Shown here: piece by piece, positions 1-8,059 of the stretch
How positions within the stretch are numbered: the stretch's first letter is position 1
How the letters are laid out: every line of letters starts with the position of its first letter
NCBI RefSeq assembly: GCF_001598375.1
Contig: NZ_BCYV01000025.1
Coordinates: 1 to 59,579, forward strand
Direction: 5' to 3'
DNA length: 59,579 bases
Source: Novosphingobium capsulatum NBRC 12533
Lineage (GTDB): Bacteria > Pseudomonadota > Alphaproteobacteria > Sphingomonadales > Sphingomonadaceae
Position numbers and translations under genes: made by a program
Notes under the pieces: generated by a model
Told to the model about the DNA's origin: nothing
Seen by the model: only the letters and a program-made list of their open reading frames with translations
Databases searched by the model: none

Positions 1-350
1 AGGAAACCCTGGCCTTCCACCAGCCGCAGCTTGGCCGCTTCGGCGGGCTTGAGGTTGAGCAGCCGCTCGTCCACCGAAGACAGCCCCTCGACAAAGCCGG
101 TGGTGTCCTTGACTTCGGTATAGTTGCCCTTGGACTGGGCGATGCCCTGATAGAGCGCGCCCCACGAAACACTGGGCAGGCCGGTTCGGATCGTCGAACG
201 ATGCTCGGTGCCGCTGTTGCAGGCCACCACGTTGGCATCCTTCATGAAGGGCGTCAGCTGGGTCAGCGCCTCCACCACGTCGCCCAGGCCGTCGCCGCCG
301 GCCTTGAGCACGTCGATCAGGTTCCAGTAACTCGAGCCGAGAATGGCCAT
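1..350 (-). CDS. Phage major capsid protein, partial (3' end outside window)
   Basis: This is the N-terminal ~116 residues of the head shell protein of a short-tailed phage; the rest lies beyond the left edge. The start ATG follows an AAGGAG ribosome site by 7 bases. The visible protein carries the pattern typical of the Gp7/BPP-1-like capsid family: an early helix (NLIDVLKAGGDG), then CNSGTEHRSTIRTGLPSVSW, YQGIAQSKGNYTEVKDTTG and GLSSVDERL. It follows directly after the scaffold/protease gene, as expected for a head module. The family call rests on this remembered motif pattern; the fold cannot be checked from the fragment. Confidence 0.85.
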   Translation of the reverse strand, partial: MAILGSSYWNLIDVLKAGGDGLGDVVEALTQLTPFMKDANVVACNSGTEHRSTIRTGLPSVSWGALYQGIAQSKGNYTEVKDTTGFVEGLSSVDERLLNLKPAEAAKLRLVEGQGF

Positions 351-362
351 GAAGCTATCTCC

Positions 363-1028
363 TTAGTTCGCTTCTTGGGGGTAGAGACGTTCCCAGACGG
401 GGCGCTGGTTGGCGCTGCCGGCATGGGCACGGGCAAAGCCGCTGTCCTCGCTGAGCAATTGGCCCAGACGGCGGAACGCGCGGATCATGTCGGGGTGGTT
501 GCCAAAGCCGCTGTCGGCCAGGGCCTGGCGGAACGGATGCCCTTCGCCAAAGCCCAGGGCATCAAGGCCACGCGCGGCCAGATGCTCGCTTTCGGCGCGG
601 CGCCCGCCGCCGATCTCCGGGTCGGCGGCAAATTCCTCGGCCCAGGCGCGCTTTTGCGCGGCGGCGGCATCGGCAAAATGGGCCAGCAGGGCGTCCTGCG
701 TGCGCTGCATCACCCCTTGCGCCAGCGGCAGCAGCTTGCCTGCCTGATCGTTCGACAGGCCCAGCTCGCGCAGCACCGGATCGGCGCTGTGCAGCAACTG
801 GGGGTCAAGCGTCATGCCATCGAGCGCCAGGTCATAGCGTTCGGGCACGCCGGCCGGGGCGATCGCTGCCGGCGCTGTCGCCGGTTCAGCGGCGCCCGGC
901 GGGGGGAGCGAAGCGGCGCTGGCCGGCTCCCCCGCTGGCGCCGTCGCCGGCGTCGTCGTTGGCGCCAGCGTCGGTGCCGTCGGAGTCGGGAAGTTCGTCG
1001 TATCGGGTGCGGGGATGGGGTCGCTCAA
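363..1028 (-). CDS. Phage scaffold / head-maturation endoprotease-like protein
   Basis: The start is chosen at TTG because AAAGGAAAA lies 6-8 bases upstream; an in-frame ATG 30 bases earlier (1058) has no ribosome site. The protein has ~221 residues. The first ~70 are low-complexity Pro/Ala/Thr; the second half has LGLSNDQAGKLLPLAQGVMQ, then WAEEFAADPEIGGG and a C-terminal GFGNHPDMIRAFRRLGQLLSED segment. This arrangement is typical of proteins annotated as endoprotease or scaffold in BPP-1/epsilon15-like phages, encoded just before the capsid gene as here. I see no clear protease catalytic triad, so an assembly scaffold is as likely as a protease. Confidence 0.7.
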   Translation of the reverse strand: MSDPIPAPDTTNFPTPTAPTLAPTTTPATAPAGEPASAASLPPPGAAEPATAPAAIAPAGVPERYDLALDGMTLDPQLLHSADPVLRELGLSNDQAGKLLPLAQGVMQRTQDALLAHFADAAAAQKRAWAEEFAADPEIGGGRRAESEHLAARGLDALGFGEGHPFRQALADSGFGNHPDMIRAFRRLGQLLSEDSGFARAHAGSANQRPVWERLYPQEAN

Positions 1029-1314
1029 GGCGGTTTTCCTTTGCACAGAGGGCAGCATCGAGCACGGCCTGCAGGGTCGTCAGGCCCAGGGGGTCGTGGC
1101 TGCGAACAGCCTGTTCCTGGCCACGATGGGCCAGCGCGATCAGGTCGAAACCCAGGCTGCGCCGCCCTTCGAGGAAGGCGAGCAGGGCGCTGTCAGCCCC
1201 GCTGGCCATTGCCTGTTGCCCCAGCAGGCCGGCACCTTGAATCGCTGCGTGCAAGAAGCGGCGAAATTCGGGGCGCGCGATCAGGAAGGCGGCATCGCTT
1301 TCGGCCAGGCTCAC
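886..1314 (-). CDS. Bbp19-like phage protein
   Basis: About 142 residues, starting at a GTG that overlaps the TGA of the portal gene (GTGA), a sign of translational coupling. The core (FRRFLHAAIQGAGLLG ... FLEGRRSLGFDLIALA) matches the short helical Bbp19-type proteins found between portal and scaffold genes in BPP-1-like phages. The reading frame stays open past the start of the next gene, so its Asp/Gly-rich tail (~47 residues) overlaps the scaffold gene by ~143 bases. Family members, as remembered, are nearer 100 residues, so the tail may be an extension or may reflect a frameshift. The molecular role of the family is not known to me. Confidence 0.6.
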   Translation of the reverse strand: MSLAESDAAFLIARPEFRRFLHAAIQGAGLLGQQAMASGADSALLAFLEGRRSLGFDLIALAHRGQEQAVRSHDPLGLTTLQAVLDAALCAKENRLERPHPRTRYDELPDSDGTDAGANDDAGDGASGGAGQRRFAPPAGRR

Positions 1315-2984
1315 GGCTGGATCAGCCGCTTGAGCAGGTTTTCGCCGCCCACATCGGCACGCGAGAGCAGTTCTGCCGCAGCCGCCGCGTCCTTCATCGC
1401 CGGCACCATCTGGCTGATCTGCGCGGCGGCCTGCGCGGCATGGGCCGCTTCGCCGCGCTGCGCGCGCAACTGCGTCACGTGCGCTGCCGGCCGCATGATC
1501 CGCGCCGGGGTGCCGGCCCGCCAGGCATATTCGTCCAGCGCCTCGTCGAAATCGATCTTGTCGAGCACTTCGGGATGGGCTGCGGCCAGGTTGCCGACAA
1601 AGCCGACCACGCGCTCGATCTGGCCAATGCCGACCATGCGCTGCATCTGTTGCAGGATGCTCACGAACTCCACGCGCACGCCGCGCCCGTGCAGCGCTGG
1701 CGGTGGCGGGGGCAGCATCCTGCCACGGCTCATGATCGCAAAGGTGCGATCGATCGCCACCTGCAGCTTCTCGTTGGCCACCCGCTCGATCACCGGGCCA
1801 AGCTGGGTCAGCTTCTCCTCGTTGCGGCTGGCGATTTCTTCCACATTGCGGGGCTGCACCCCGCGCATGTTGGTGATCGCGTTGAACAGGTCGGCAAAGC
1901 TCAGGCCATCGATCTGGCGCCGGCACTTGTCCATTTCCTCGCCGATCGCGGCGACGGCCTGATAGGGCATCTGATAGGGGATCAGCACGCCCTCGCGGTC
2001 CAGCCCTGATGCCGTCACGGTCCGGCCCGGCTCGCCCGTCAGGCGCACACCGGGCGGCACGATCTTCTCGGGCTTGACCATCTGGTCGATCGCCTCGTTG
2101 CGGCGCTTGGCTTGCATCTGCAATTCGCGCAGCGCTGGCAGTGCTTCCATGCCGGGGGAATGGCCATAGGTGTCACCCCCCACCACGTCCCAGCGTGGCG
2201 CCCAGAACGGCTGCTCGTTATAGCCCGACACTTTCAGCAGGCTGTCCCCGCGCGCACCGGCCTCCCAATAGACGCTGCGCCAGGCCTTCGAACCAAAGCG
2301 ATGCGGATCGTGGTCGGGGTCAGGCTCGATGGCGTGAAACACCTCGACCACGGTTTCATACTGGCTGCGGTCATAGAGTGCGCGCACGGCGGGAGAGACC
2401 GCCGCGCCAAAGGATTCCACCGCCTGGCGCACGCTCATCGGGCAAGTGCGATAGAGTGTGTCGGGCACCAGCGCGTCAGACAGCGCGATCCAGTATTCGC
2501 CAAAGGTCAGCGCATGGCACACCGCCCCCGCGTGCGGATGCTCCACCATCACGCAGGCTTCGGTGCCGAACAGGCTCATCTCGCCATAGCCGGCCTTGGC
2601 CGCGCCATAGAAATTGGTCGATGCCAGAAAGGCATAGATCCGCCGCTCGACCGCCGAAAGCCAGGCGCGCACGCCATCGGCCTCCATCAGGTCATCATCG
2701 GCGGTCTTGAGCGTGAACCACGGCCTCGACGCGCTCGACAGGCCCGAGGTCATGCCGTTGGTCAGCGTGCGGAACGCCTCGATGCCATGGGGATCGAACA
2801 GCGTGCGGTTCCATTGCCGCCGCCGTGCGCCGGAACGGTCCTTGCCGCCGGCTAGAAAGCGCGAGCGTGCCGGCTGGGCGAACCGCGCGATCTGCTCGGC
2901 TTCGGCCTCGTAATCCTGGCGCACGGATTTCATCCCCGCCAGGCGCGCCTCGCAATGGGCGCGGATCGATTTGGGATCAGCCAA
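1311..2984 (-). CDS. Phage portal (head-to-tail connecting) protein
   Basis: The portal forms the dodecameric ring at one capsid vertex through which DNA is packaged and ejected. The start is set at the second TTG (LADPKSIRAHCEARL), which has GGAGG five bases upstream; a TTG 18 bases earlier lacks this. About 557 residues. Family features include the N-terminal RFAQPARSRFL, NRTLFDPHGIEAFRTLTNGM, the SRPWFTL motif, GYGEMSLFGTEAC and the C-terminal segment on RNVEEIASRNEEKL. This matches the head-tail connecting family of podoviruses in length and order. It overlaps the small upstream gene by 8 bases and the downstream GTG start. Confidence 0.9.
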   Translation of the reverse strand: MADPKSIRAHCEARLAGMKSVRQDYEAEAEQIARFAQPARSRFLAGGKDRSGARRRQWNRTLFDPHGIEAFRTLTNGMTSGLSSASRPWFTLKTADDDLMEADGVRAWLSAVERRIYAFLASTNFYGAAKAGYGEMSLFGTEACVMVEHPHAGAVCHALTFGEYWIALSDALVPDTLYRTCPMSVRQAVESFGAAVSPAVRALYDRSQYETVVEVFHAIEPDPDHDPHRFGSKAWRSVYWEAGARGDSLLKVSGYNEQPFWAPRWDVVGGDTYGHSPGMEALPALRELQMQAKRRNEAIDQMVKPEKIVPPGVRLTGEPGRTVTASGLDREGVLIPYQMPYQAVAAIGEEMDKCRRQIDGLSFADLFNAITNMRGVQPRNVEEIASRNEEKLTQLGPVIERVANEKLQVAIDRTFAIMSRGRMLPPPPPALHGRGVRVEFVSILQQMQRMVGIGQIERVVGFVGNLAAAHPEVLDKIDFDEALDEYAWRAGTPARIMRPAAHVTQLRAQRGEAAHAAQAAAQISQMVPAMKDAAAAAELLSRADVGGENLLKRLIQP

Positions 2985-3177
2985 GCGTGCCTCCAGAGCC
3001 AAGCGTGGTCGAAGAAATCCGCGCGCTGCCGGTCAGCCCGAGGGGCGAAGTAACCATCCCGGCCAGGATCGCGCGCCGCCAGCGGGCATTGTCCATGGCG
3101 CCGGCGGGCGCCCCCTGGTCAGGCAGTTTCAGGGTCTGCCGCTCGGGTGTGGTGGGAACGGTGGGCGTGCTGCACAT
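2977..3177 (-). CDS. Small phage protein upstream of portal, Pro-rich, Cys at position 2
   Basis: A 66-residue protein with a strong ribosome site (GGAGGTG, 6 bases before ATG). It begins MCSTPTVPTTPE and ends ITSPLGLTG-like followed by TTLGSGG. In podophage genomes a similar small protein (Cys near the start, Pro-rich, a SPLGLTG or related Gly-rich tail) sits just before the portal gene. Function unknown. Its stop codon lies inside the start region of the portal gene, so the two are translationally linked. Confidence 0.65.
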   Translation of the reverse strand: MCSTPTVPTTPERQTLKLPDQGAPAGAMDNARWRRAILAGMVTSPLGLTGSARISSTTLGSGGTLG

Positions 3178-3253
3178 CTTGGCACCTCCATGAATGATGG
3201 TGCTTGTATGGCGGCGCGGCGCGGGGTTGAATCGCTGCGGCTGGCCCTGTCAA

Positions 3254-3284
3254 AAAGCCCCGGCCAAGCTGGCCAGGGCTTTGT
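3254..3284 (-). terminator. Rho-independent terminator inside the phage late operon
   Basis: On the minus strand a hairpin (AAAGCCC/GGGCTTT arms plus a GGCCA/TGGCC inner arm, one mismatch, 3-base loop) is followed at once by TTTTT. It lies after the terL stop and before the small protein/portal genes, so it should reduce read-through from packaging genes to head genes unless antitermination occurs. Confidence 0.75.
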
Positions 3285-3305
3285 AAATTCGCCGGTTTTG
3301 CTGCG

Positions 3306-4814
3306 TCAGCCGAGTTCGCCGTAACGCCCCGCGCCATCGTCTGGTTGCACCGCCGGCTCCAGCCAGGCCGGCACCGCGCGCGGGCCCACCGCCTCGGCAA
3401 AGGTGCAGGCCAGGGCATCGGCCCAGTCCGGGCTGGGCAGGCCCCGCCGCTTCATGTCAGGCTTCTTTTCCAGCTGCACGCGGGTATCGTCCGCCGCAAA
3501 GGAATAGGTCGGCCCGATCAGATCGTCCCGCAGCCGATCGCTGTCGGGCACGGCGCCCTGGCCCAGCCAGGCCCGCATCCGCGTCCACATTTCCGCGCGC
3601 TTGTTGGCCGTGGGTACGCTCACCCCCGGCTCCAGCTCTGCCTCGCGGCCCTTGGCGCCAAACCACACCTCGATCACCGGCATGTCGCCCAGCAACTGGC
3701 GCAGCCGGTCGACCACCGCTGCGCCGACATTGCCGGCATCGACAAAGATCGCATCGGGGCGATGGCGCTGTGCCTCCAGGGCAATGTCGCCGGCCAGTTG
3801 CATGGCATCTACCCCACGCCAGCTTTTCCACGCCCGGCTGCGCGCATCGCGGCCACTACGGATGGCAAGGACGCTTTCATCATCGCCAAACCGCGCGCAG
3901 TCGACGCCAAAGATCACCGGATCGGTCGGCAGGCCAGCGGGGATCGCGCGCTGCCTTGCCGCCTCGGCCAGGTCTTGCGGAATGAACTGCATCGAACTGC
4001 TCGAGGGAAACTGGCCGCGCACGCGCACGCGCACCACGTCGCTGTCGGCGCCATAGGCCGCCACCAGTTCATCCAGATAGCGGGTGTTGACGCCTTCCAC
4101 TGTGCGCGCGTCGATCTGCGCGGTGCGCCACAGGTGGCGATGCTTGGCAAAGCATTCGCGAAACGCGCCGGTATTCTGGGTGGGATTGCCAAACGCCAGC
4201 CAGATCAATTCGGTATCGGCATCGGTCAGTGCGCCCAGCGCCACTTCCCACACCTTGTCGGCAATGCCCGATGCCTCGTCAAAGATCAGCACGATGCGCC
4301 GGCCCATGTTGTGCAGGCCGGCAAAGGCTTCGGTGTTGTGCTCGCTCCACGTCACCAGGTCGGCGCGCCAGGATGGTCCACGCCCTGGCGCGGTCGATGC
4401 CAGGGCGCGGCGCGTCTGGGCAAACCAGGGGGCGGTCAGCGCCATCTGCGCCCATTTGGCGATTTCCGGCGCGGTCTTGGTGTCGAGCTGGCTTTCGGTA
4501 TTGGCCGTCACCAGCACGCGGGTGTCGGGGCAGGTGTCCAGCGCCCATTTCACGATCATCGCCACCAGCGCCGATTTGCCGATGCCATGGCCCGATGCCC
4601 GCGCCAGGCGCAGCGGCGTGTGGCGCGTTGCCGGATCGGCCAGATGCGTGCCGATCTCGTCCAGCACGGCGCGCTGCCAGCGGCGCGGGCCGGGCATGCC
4701 CGCCAATGGCCCCTGGCCCCAGGGATAGGTAAACAGGGCATGGCCCAGCGGATCATGGGTGAACGCGCCGATCGCGTCGGCCAGATCGCTTGCTGCTGCC
4801 GCCTTTTTGCCCAT
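3306..4814 (-). CDS. terL: Phage terminase large subunit
   Basis: The ATPase-nuclease motor that packages phage DNA. The start is set at the ATG that overlaps the terS stop (TAATG), giving ~502 residues; upstream in-frame starts would run into terS. Walker A is seen at ~75-81 (GHGIGKS), Walker B at ~174-180 (IVLIFDE), and the nuclease-domain acidic residues at ~305 (FGVDCARFGDD), ~359 (IFVDAG) and ~463-466 (DWADAL). The ATPase arginine-finger region was not assigned. It is followed by a terminator, then the portal group. Confidence 0.93.
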   Translation of the reverse strand: MGKKAAAASDLADAIGAFTHDPLGHALFTYPWGQGPLAGMPGPRRWQRAVLDEIGTHLADPATRHTPLRLARASGHGIGKSALVAMIVKWALDTCPDTRVLVTANTESQLDTKTAPEIAKWAQMALTAPWFAQTRRALASTAPGRGPSWRADLVTWSEHNTEAFAGLHNMGRRIVLIFDEASGIADKVWEVALGALTDADTELIWLAFGNPTQNTGAFRECFAKHRHLWRTAQIDARTVEGVNTRYLDELVAAYGADSDVVRVRVRGQFPSSSSMQFIPQDLAEAARQRAIPAGLPTDPVIFGVDCARFGDDESVLAIRSGRDARSRAWKSWRGVDAMQLAGDIALEAQRHRPDAIFVDAGNVGAAVVDRLRQLLGDMPVIEVWFGAKGREAELEPGVSVPTANKRAEMWTRMRAWLGQGAVPDSDRLRDDLIGPTYSFAADDTRVQLEKKPDMKRRGLPSPDWADALACTFAEAVGPRAVPAWLEPAVQPDDGAGRYGELG

Positions 4815-5263
4815 TATCGCCCTTTCAAAACGCGCGCCCGCGCGGCGGCCAGGCGCTCGCTCCAATCCTGGGCCTGGCCCGTCTCGGTGCTTTCGCCGTA
4901 TTTCCCCGGTGCCCATTTCGAGAGCAGTTTCAATCGCGTCTCCACCCGCAGCCGCGCCCGCGCCACGTTGTCGGGGTTCTTGGCCACGGCCACGCTGCCA
5001 TCCGCCTTTTCCTTGCAGGTCACGTCGCCGGCATCATCGTCGGCAATTTCCAGGGTTTCCTCGGCAATGGCCTCGAACCCGGCCTCGCGCGCCAGGGCAA
5101 AGCGCCGGGCAAAGTCCTTGTCCTCAAGCCGCCAGCGCTGCACCAGGCCCGGCGCAATGTGGTGCCGCCGGCACAGCTTGCGCAGGGTCACGCCCTCGGC
5201 GAGGCCCGCCAGCAGCAGCTCTTCCAGCGCGCGATCGCGCACCGCCTTGCGCGGGCGCGGCAT
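4814..5263 (-). CDS. terS: Phage terminase small subunit
   Basis: 149 residues. The DNA-recognition partner of TerL. The N-terminus is a basic helix-turn-helix (LEELLLAGLAEGVTLRKLCRRHHI, then VQRWRLEDKDFARRFALARE), followed by a long helical segment (EAIAEETLEIADDD) and RVETRLKLLSKWAPGKYG, the layout of Sf6/terminase_small-type proteins. It overlaps its upstream neighbour by TGATG and terL by TAATG, so the three genes are coupled. Confidence 0.85.
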   Translation of the reverse strand: MPRPRKAVRDRALEELLLAGLAEGVTLRKLCRRHHIAPGLVQRWRLEDKDFARRFALAREAGFEAIAEETLEIADDDAGDVTCKEKADGSVAVAKNPDNVARARLRVETRLKLLSKWAPGKYGESTETGQAQDWSERLAAARARVLKGR

Positions 5264-5679
5264 CAGCCCAGCACCTTGCCGGCCTGGTACGGCTTGCGAT
5301 CGCTGGGCCGCGGCGCTGCGCTGGTCGGCAGGCTGCGGCCGCCGCTATGCGTGCCTTTGGGGATATGCGGCAGGTCGGCGCGCATGTTGGCGGCCCGTGC
5401 GGTGCGCGCACCCGACGCCACGATTTCCACGATGCGAAAGCGCTGGAACCGCTCCACCCGGATAAAGCCCTTGCGTTCCAGCCGCTTGACCATAACCGGC
5501 CCCATCGAGCACGAGTTATAGCCGCACAGCATCTCGATATCGATGTTGCTGGGGCAGGGCAGGCCCGCCTCTGCCGCCTCGACCAGCGCGCGATAGGTGG
5601 TTCGCTCCGTCCACGTCAGCCCCGCCAGCGAAACCTTTGCGGCAGCGGCGATGGCAGTGGGATCAGCGGGCTCAGACAT
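5263..5679 (-). CDS. Winged-helix-like phage protein, first gene of the packaging operon
   Basis: About 138 residues from the ATG chosen because AAGGA lies 8 bases upstream; a longer frame reaching 5778 has no such site. The middle (LTWTERTTYRALVEAAEAGL ... VMVKRLERKGFIRVERFQRF) looks like a winged helix-turn-helix: helix, helix, recognition helix, then a beta-wing. The C-terminal ~40 residues are basic and disordered. The ribosome site is embedded in one copy of the palindrome AGGAAAAATCCT, also present twice upstream. It may therefore regulate its own operon, but this is inference and no named family was recognised. Confidence 0.6.
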   Translation of the reverse strand: MSEPADPTAIAAAAKVSLAGLTWTERTTYRALVEAAEAGLPCPSNIDIEMLCGYNSCSMGPVMVKRLERKGFIRVERFQRFRIVEIVASGARTARAANMRADLPHIPKGTHSGGRSLPTSAAPRPSDRKPYQAGKVLG

Positions 5680-6035
5680 CAGGATTTTTCCTTCATGGTA
5701 TGCCTGGGGGGCGGCGCGTGGTGGGTCGTGCTGGGGCCTGCTGCCAATCGACAGCTGATGCCTATGGCAGCGGGTCACGGTTCGAGATCAGATGATTCAG
5801 CGCGAATTTGCGCCGTTATTCATCCGGACAAACTGCCTCGCAGACGGCGTCGGCGGCGTGTCGCGGAGGGGAACGAGCAAAGCAACGGCATGAGGATTTG
5901 ATATAGGAAAAATCCTAAATATCCAGTCGAACTGCTGCCAAATTCGCGCCAAAATGCCTAAGGGTCGATTCAAGAAAAGGAAAAATCCTCTACCGACGTG
6001 GCAAATTCCCTGTCACGTCCTCGCCCAGGTGCACT
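5680..6035. promoter_or_regulatory. Prophage control region with three AGGAAAAATCCT palindromes
   Basis: This gene-free stretch is AT-richer than its surroundings. The 12-base element AGGA-AAAA-TCCT occurs at 5681-5692 (read on the minus strand, overlapping the ribosome site of the wHTH gene), 5905-5916 and 5978-5989. The last two are 73 bases apart, close to seven helical turns. The likely promoter of the minus-strand packaging operon lies here, though no convincing -35/-10 pair was fixed. It is also close to where the prophage should end; no attachment-site repeat can be shown because the other end is outside the window. Confidence 0.5.
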
Positions 6036-6266
6036 ATGTCCGTTTCGAATTGCGCGCAGCCGTGCCTCCGCCTGCCGCCAGGGTGGGCCTGGTTCTGTGC
6101 CAGCCTGCCCGATGGACGGCAGCATCGCTTCGGCTATGCCGCCAACGCCGATGCTGGGGCACTGCTGCGCAGGGCATGGGAGATCTGGTCGCCGGCCCGC
6201 ACCGGCCCGGATGGTCGCTTCCTGGCCGCAGGGCTGGTCGTCGCGTCCGAACGTGCCGACCGTTAG
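6036..6266 (+). CDS. Small hypothetical protein (76 aa)
   Basis: A 76-residue protein with natural-looking composition and clear secondary structure in its second half (AGALLRRAWEIWSPARTGPDG then LAAGLVVASE). A weak AGG precedes the ATG by ~6 bases. It ends 4 bases into the 3' end of the convergent NTF2-like gene. No family recognised. It could be the first host gene beyond the prophage. Confidence 0.45.
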   Translation: MSVSNCAQPCLRLPPGWAWFCASLPDGRQHRFGYAANADAGALLRRAWEIWSPARTGPDGRFLAAGLVVASERADR

Positions 6267-6652
6267 GCCATGGTCACGAATATCTCGGCCATGATGAGCC
6301 AGCCTGCATCGCTTTGCCGCCACTTGGCGCAATAGCGTTCGCTGGCGTAAACCGCGCCGCTATCGGCGTGGCGGCCTTGCCACTCTCCCTGTTCCAGGGC
6401 GATTGGCTCCACCGCCGATGCCTCGATCGTCGCCGGCGTGCGCAGATAGATGCTGCGCGGGCTGGCGGCGAACTCGCGCTTCCACGCCTGGAGTTGTGCT
6501 TTGCGCCCGGCCAGCACGGCGCTGTCGCTGCCCGTCACCAGCACGACGTCGGGCGCCAGCAAGGGCCCGATCGCGGCCAGATCGGCATCGGCCACGGCCT
6601 GGTTGAAGGCGGCGCGGCGCAGGCGGATGGCAAGATCGGCAGGGTGGCTCAT
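6263..6652 (-). CDS. NTF2-like (SnoaL/DUF4440) family protein
   Basis: 129 residues with the cone-shaped NTF2 fold signature: an N-terminal helix pair (RRAAFNQAVADADLAAIGPLL), then APDVVLVTGSDSAVLAGRKAQLQAW, and beta strands ending GWLIMAEIFVTMA. Such proteins bind or convert small hydrophobic ligands, or act as accessory domains; the substrate cannot be told from the sequence. The ribosome site is weak. Confidence 0.7.
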   Translation of the reverse strand: MSHPADLAIRLRRAAFNQAVADADLAAIGPLLAPDVVLVTGSDSAVLAGRKAQLQAWKREFAASPRSIYLRTPATIEASAVEPIALEQGEWQGRHADSGAVYASERYCAKWRQSDAGWLIMAEIFVTMA

Positions 6653-6775
6653 GCCACGCTATCACCACGCCGGCGCCGCCGGGGCAACCACTCGTCGCGT
6701 TTAACCATGTTTCTGCGGGTTTTCCTGAAGGCCGCTTTAGGCCGGGGGGAAGGTCGCGCACGCAATCTGCGGCAC

Positions 6776-8059
6776 ATGATTCGCCATGTCCCTCCCGAAC
6801 ACGTCAAGCTTGGCATGTTCATTTGCGGATTCGGCGGATCATGGTTCGATCATCCCTTCTGGCGCACGCGTTTCGTCATCTCGACTGCTGACGACCTTGC
6901 CAAGGTCCATGGCTGTGCCGCCCCCTTCGTGATCATCGACGAGGCGCGCGGCGGCCGATACGAGGCAGAACCGGCGGCGCCCTCGCCGCCCGCGTCCGCG
7001 GCTGTTGCAATGCCGGGCGAACCGCGTGGGCCGGTCCGCGGTTGCCGGCGTGCCGCGCCCCCACCGCCCGATCGCGCCGATGCCCTGATGCACAGCATCT
7101 CGCGCCAGCGCCGCCGCCAGGTCCAGAAAATGGTGGGCCAGGCGCGCCAGACGATGCGTGGCCTGTTCGACGATGCCCGCATGGGCCGCGCCGTGCGTGT
7201 TGCTGATACCCATCAGCTGGTGGAAGATATTGCGGAGGCCGTTTCCAGCAGCCCGCGCACGGTGATCGATGTCGTCCGTCTCAAGAGCAAGGACGAATAC
7301 ACCTTCGCCCATTCGGTGGCGGTGTGCACCCTGATGATCAACGCCGCCACGTTCCTTGGCCTCAGCGCCGAGGAAACCCGCGACTATGGCCAGGCTGGCC
7401 TGCTCCACGATCTGGGCAAGATCGGTATCCCGCAAGACGTGCTGAACAAGCCGGCCAGCCTCACGCAGGAAGAATTCGCCCTCGTCCGCGATCATCCCGA
7501 ACATGGCTTTCGCCTGCTTGCGGCATCAGGCGATGTCTGCCCCACCGCGCTTGATGTCTGCCGGCATCACCATGAACGGCAGGATGGCAAGGGCTATCCT
7601 ACCGGCCTGCACGCGGGCGAGATCAGCCGCGCCGCGGCCCTTGGCGCGATCTGCGATTGCTACGACGCGCTCACGTCCGACCGTATCTACAAGCAGGCGT
7701 GGACGCCGGTAGAGGCGCTCGCGGCGATGTGGGGATGGGAAGGGCATTTCGATCGCGACCTGCTGTTTGCCTTCATGCAAAGCATCGGGGTGTTTCCGCC
7801 CGGCATGGTGGTGCGTTTGCGCAGCAACCGCCTGGCCTTGGTCCAGCCTGGGCGCCGCACGGACACGGGCCCCCATGTGACGGCGTTCTTCTGCACGCGC
7901 GAACGCGAACCACTTACGCCGCAGGACATGCTGCTCGATGATGCCAATCCGCTCGACAGTATCGTGGGCCATGCCTGCGGTCATGAATGGGGCGTGCCCG
8001 ATTGGAATCGGGTGCGGCGCCGGCTGTGGCGCGGCACGGCCGATCCCCCGCAGCTGTGA
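6776..8059 (+). CDS. HD-GYP domain c-di-GMP phosphodiesterase
   Basis: About 427 residues. The N-terminus (MIRHVPPEHVKLGMFICGF ... W-HPFW--RFVIST) matches the DUF3391 domain that often precedes HD-GYP. A low-complexity linker follows (~65-100). The catalytic domain has HDLGK with the metal His/Asp at ~211-212 and the GYP segment HHERQDGKGYPTGL at ~264-277. It is expected to hydrolyse cyclic di-GMP and so affect motility and biofilm. The open frame runs far upstream (to 5954), but conserved sequence starts at this ATG; an ATG at 6708 is an alternative. There is no receiver domain. Confidence 0.88.
   Translation: MIRHVPPEHVKLGMFICGFGGSWFDHPFWRTRFVISTADDLAKVHGCAAPFVIIDEARGGRYEAEPAAPSPPASAAVAMPGEPRGPVRGCRRAAPPPPDRADALMHSISRQRRRQVQKMVGQARQTMRGLFDDARMGRAVRVADTHQLVEDIAEAVSSSPRTVIDVVRLKSKDEYTFAHSVAVCTLMINAATFLGLSAEETRDYGQAGLLHDLGKIGIPQDVLNKPASLTQEEFALVRDHPEHGFRLLAASGDVCPTALDVCRHHHERQDGKGYPTGLHAGEISRAAALGAICDCYDALTSDRIYKQAWTPVEALAAMWGWEGHFDRDLLFAFMQSIGVFPPGMVVRLRSNRLALVQPGRRTDTGPHVTAFFCTREREPLTPQDMLLDDANPLDSIVGHACGHEWGVPDWNRVRRRLWRGTADPPQL

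Noticed and set aside
1315..1926. 5' part of a 346-residue minus-strand frame that includes the Bbp19-like gene
   Set aside because: It overlaps the portal gene throughout and reads as Arg-rich shadow sequence; real protein features begin at the GTG at 1314.
201..5465. Long plus-strand frames opposite the phage genes
   Set aside because: They lie antisense to genes with recognised motifs and have the biased His/Arg/Ala composition of GC-rich shadow frames.
1..5700. The phage genes as a gene transfer agent
   Set aside because: Portal, Bbp19-like and capsid features match short-tailed P22/BPP-1-like phages, not the HK97-type head genes of known alphaproteobacterial gene transfer agents.
5954..6775. 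Upstream extension of the HD-GYP reading frame to 701 residues
   Set aside because: The extension is Arg/Ala/Pro-rich, covers two better-supported genes in other frames and antisense, and family similarity starts at the ATG at 6776.
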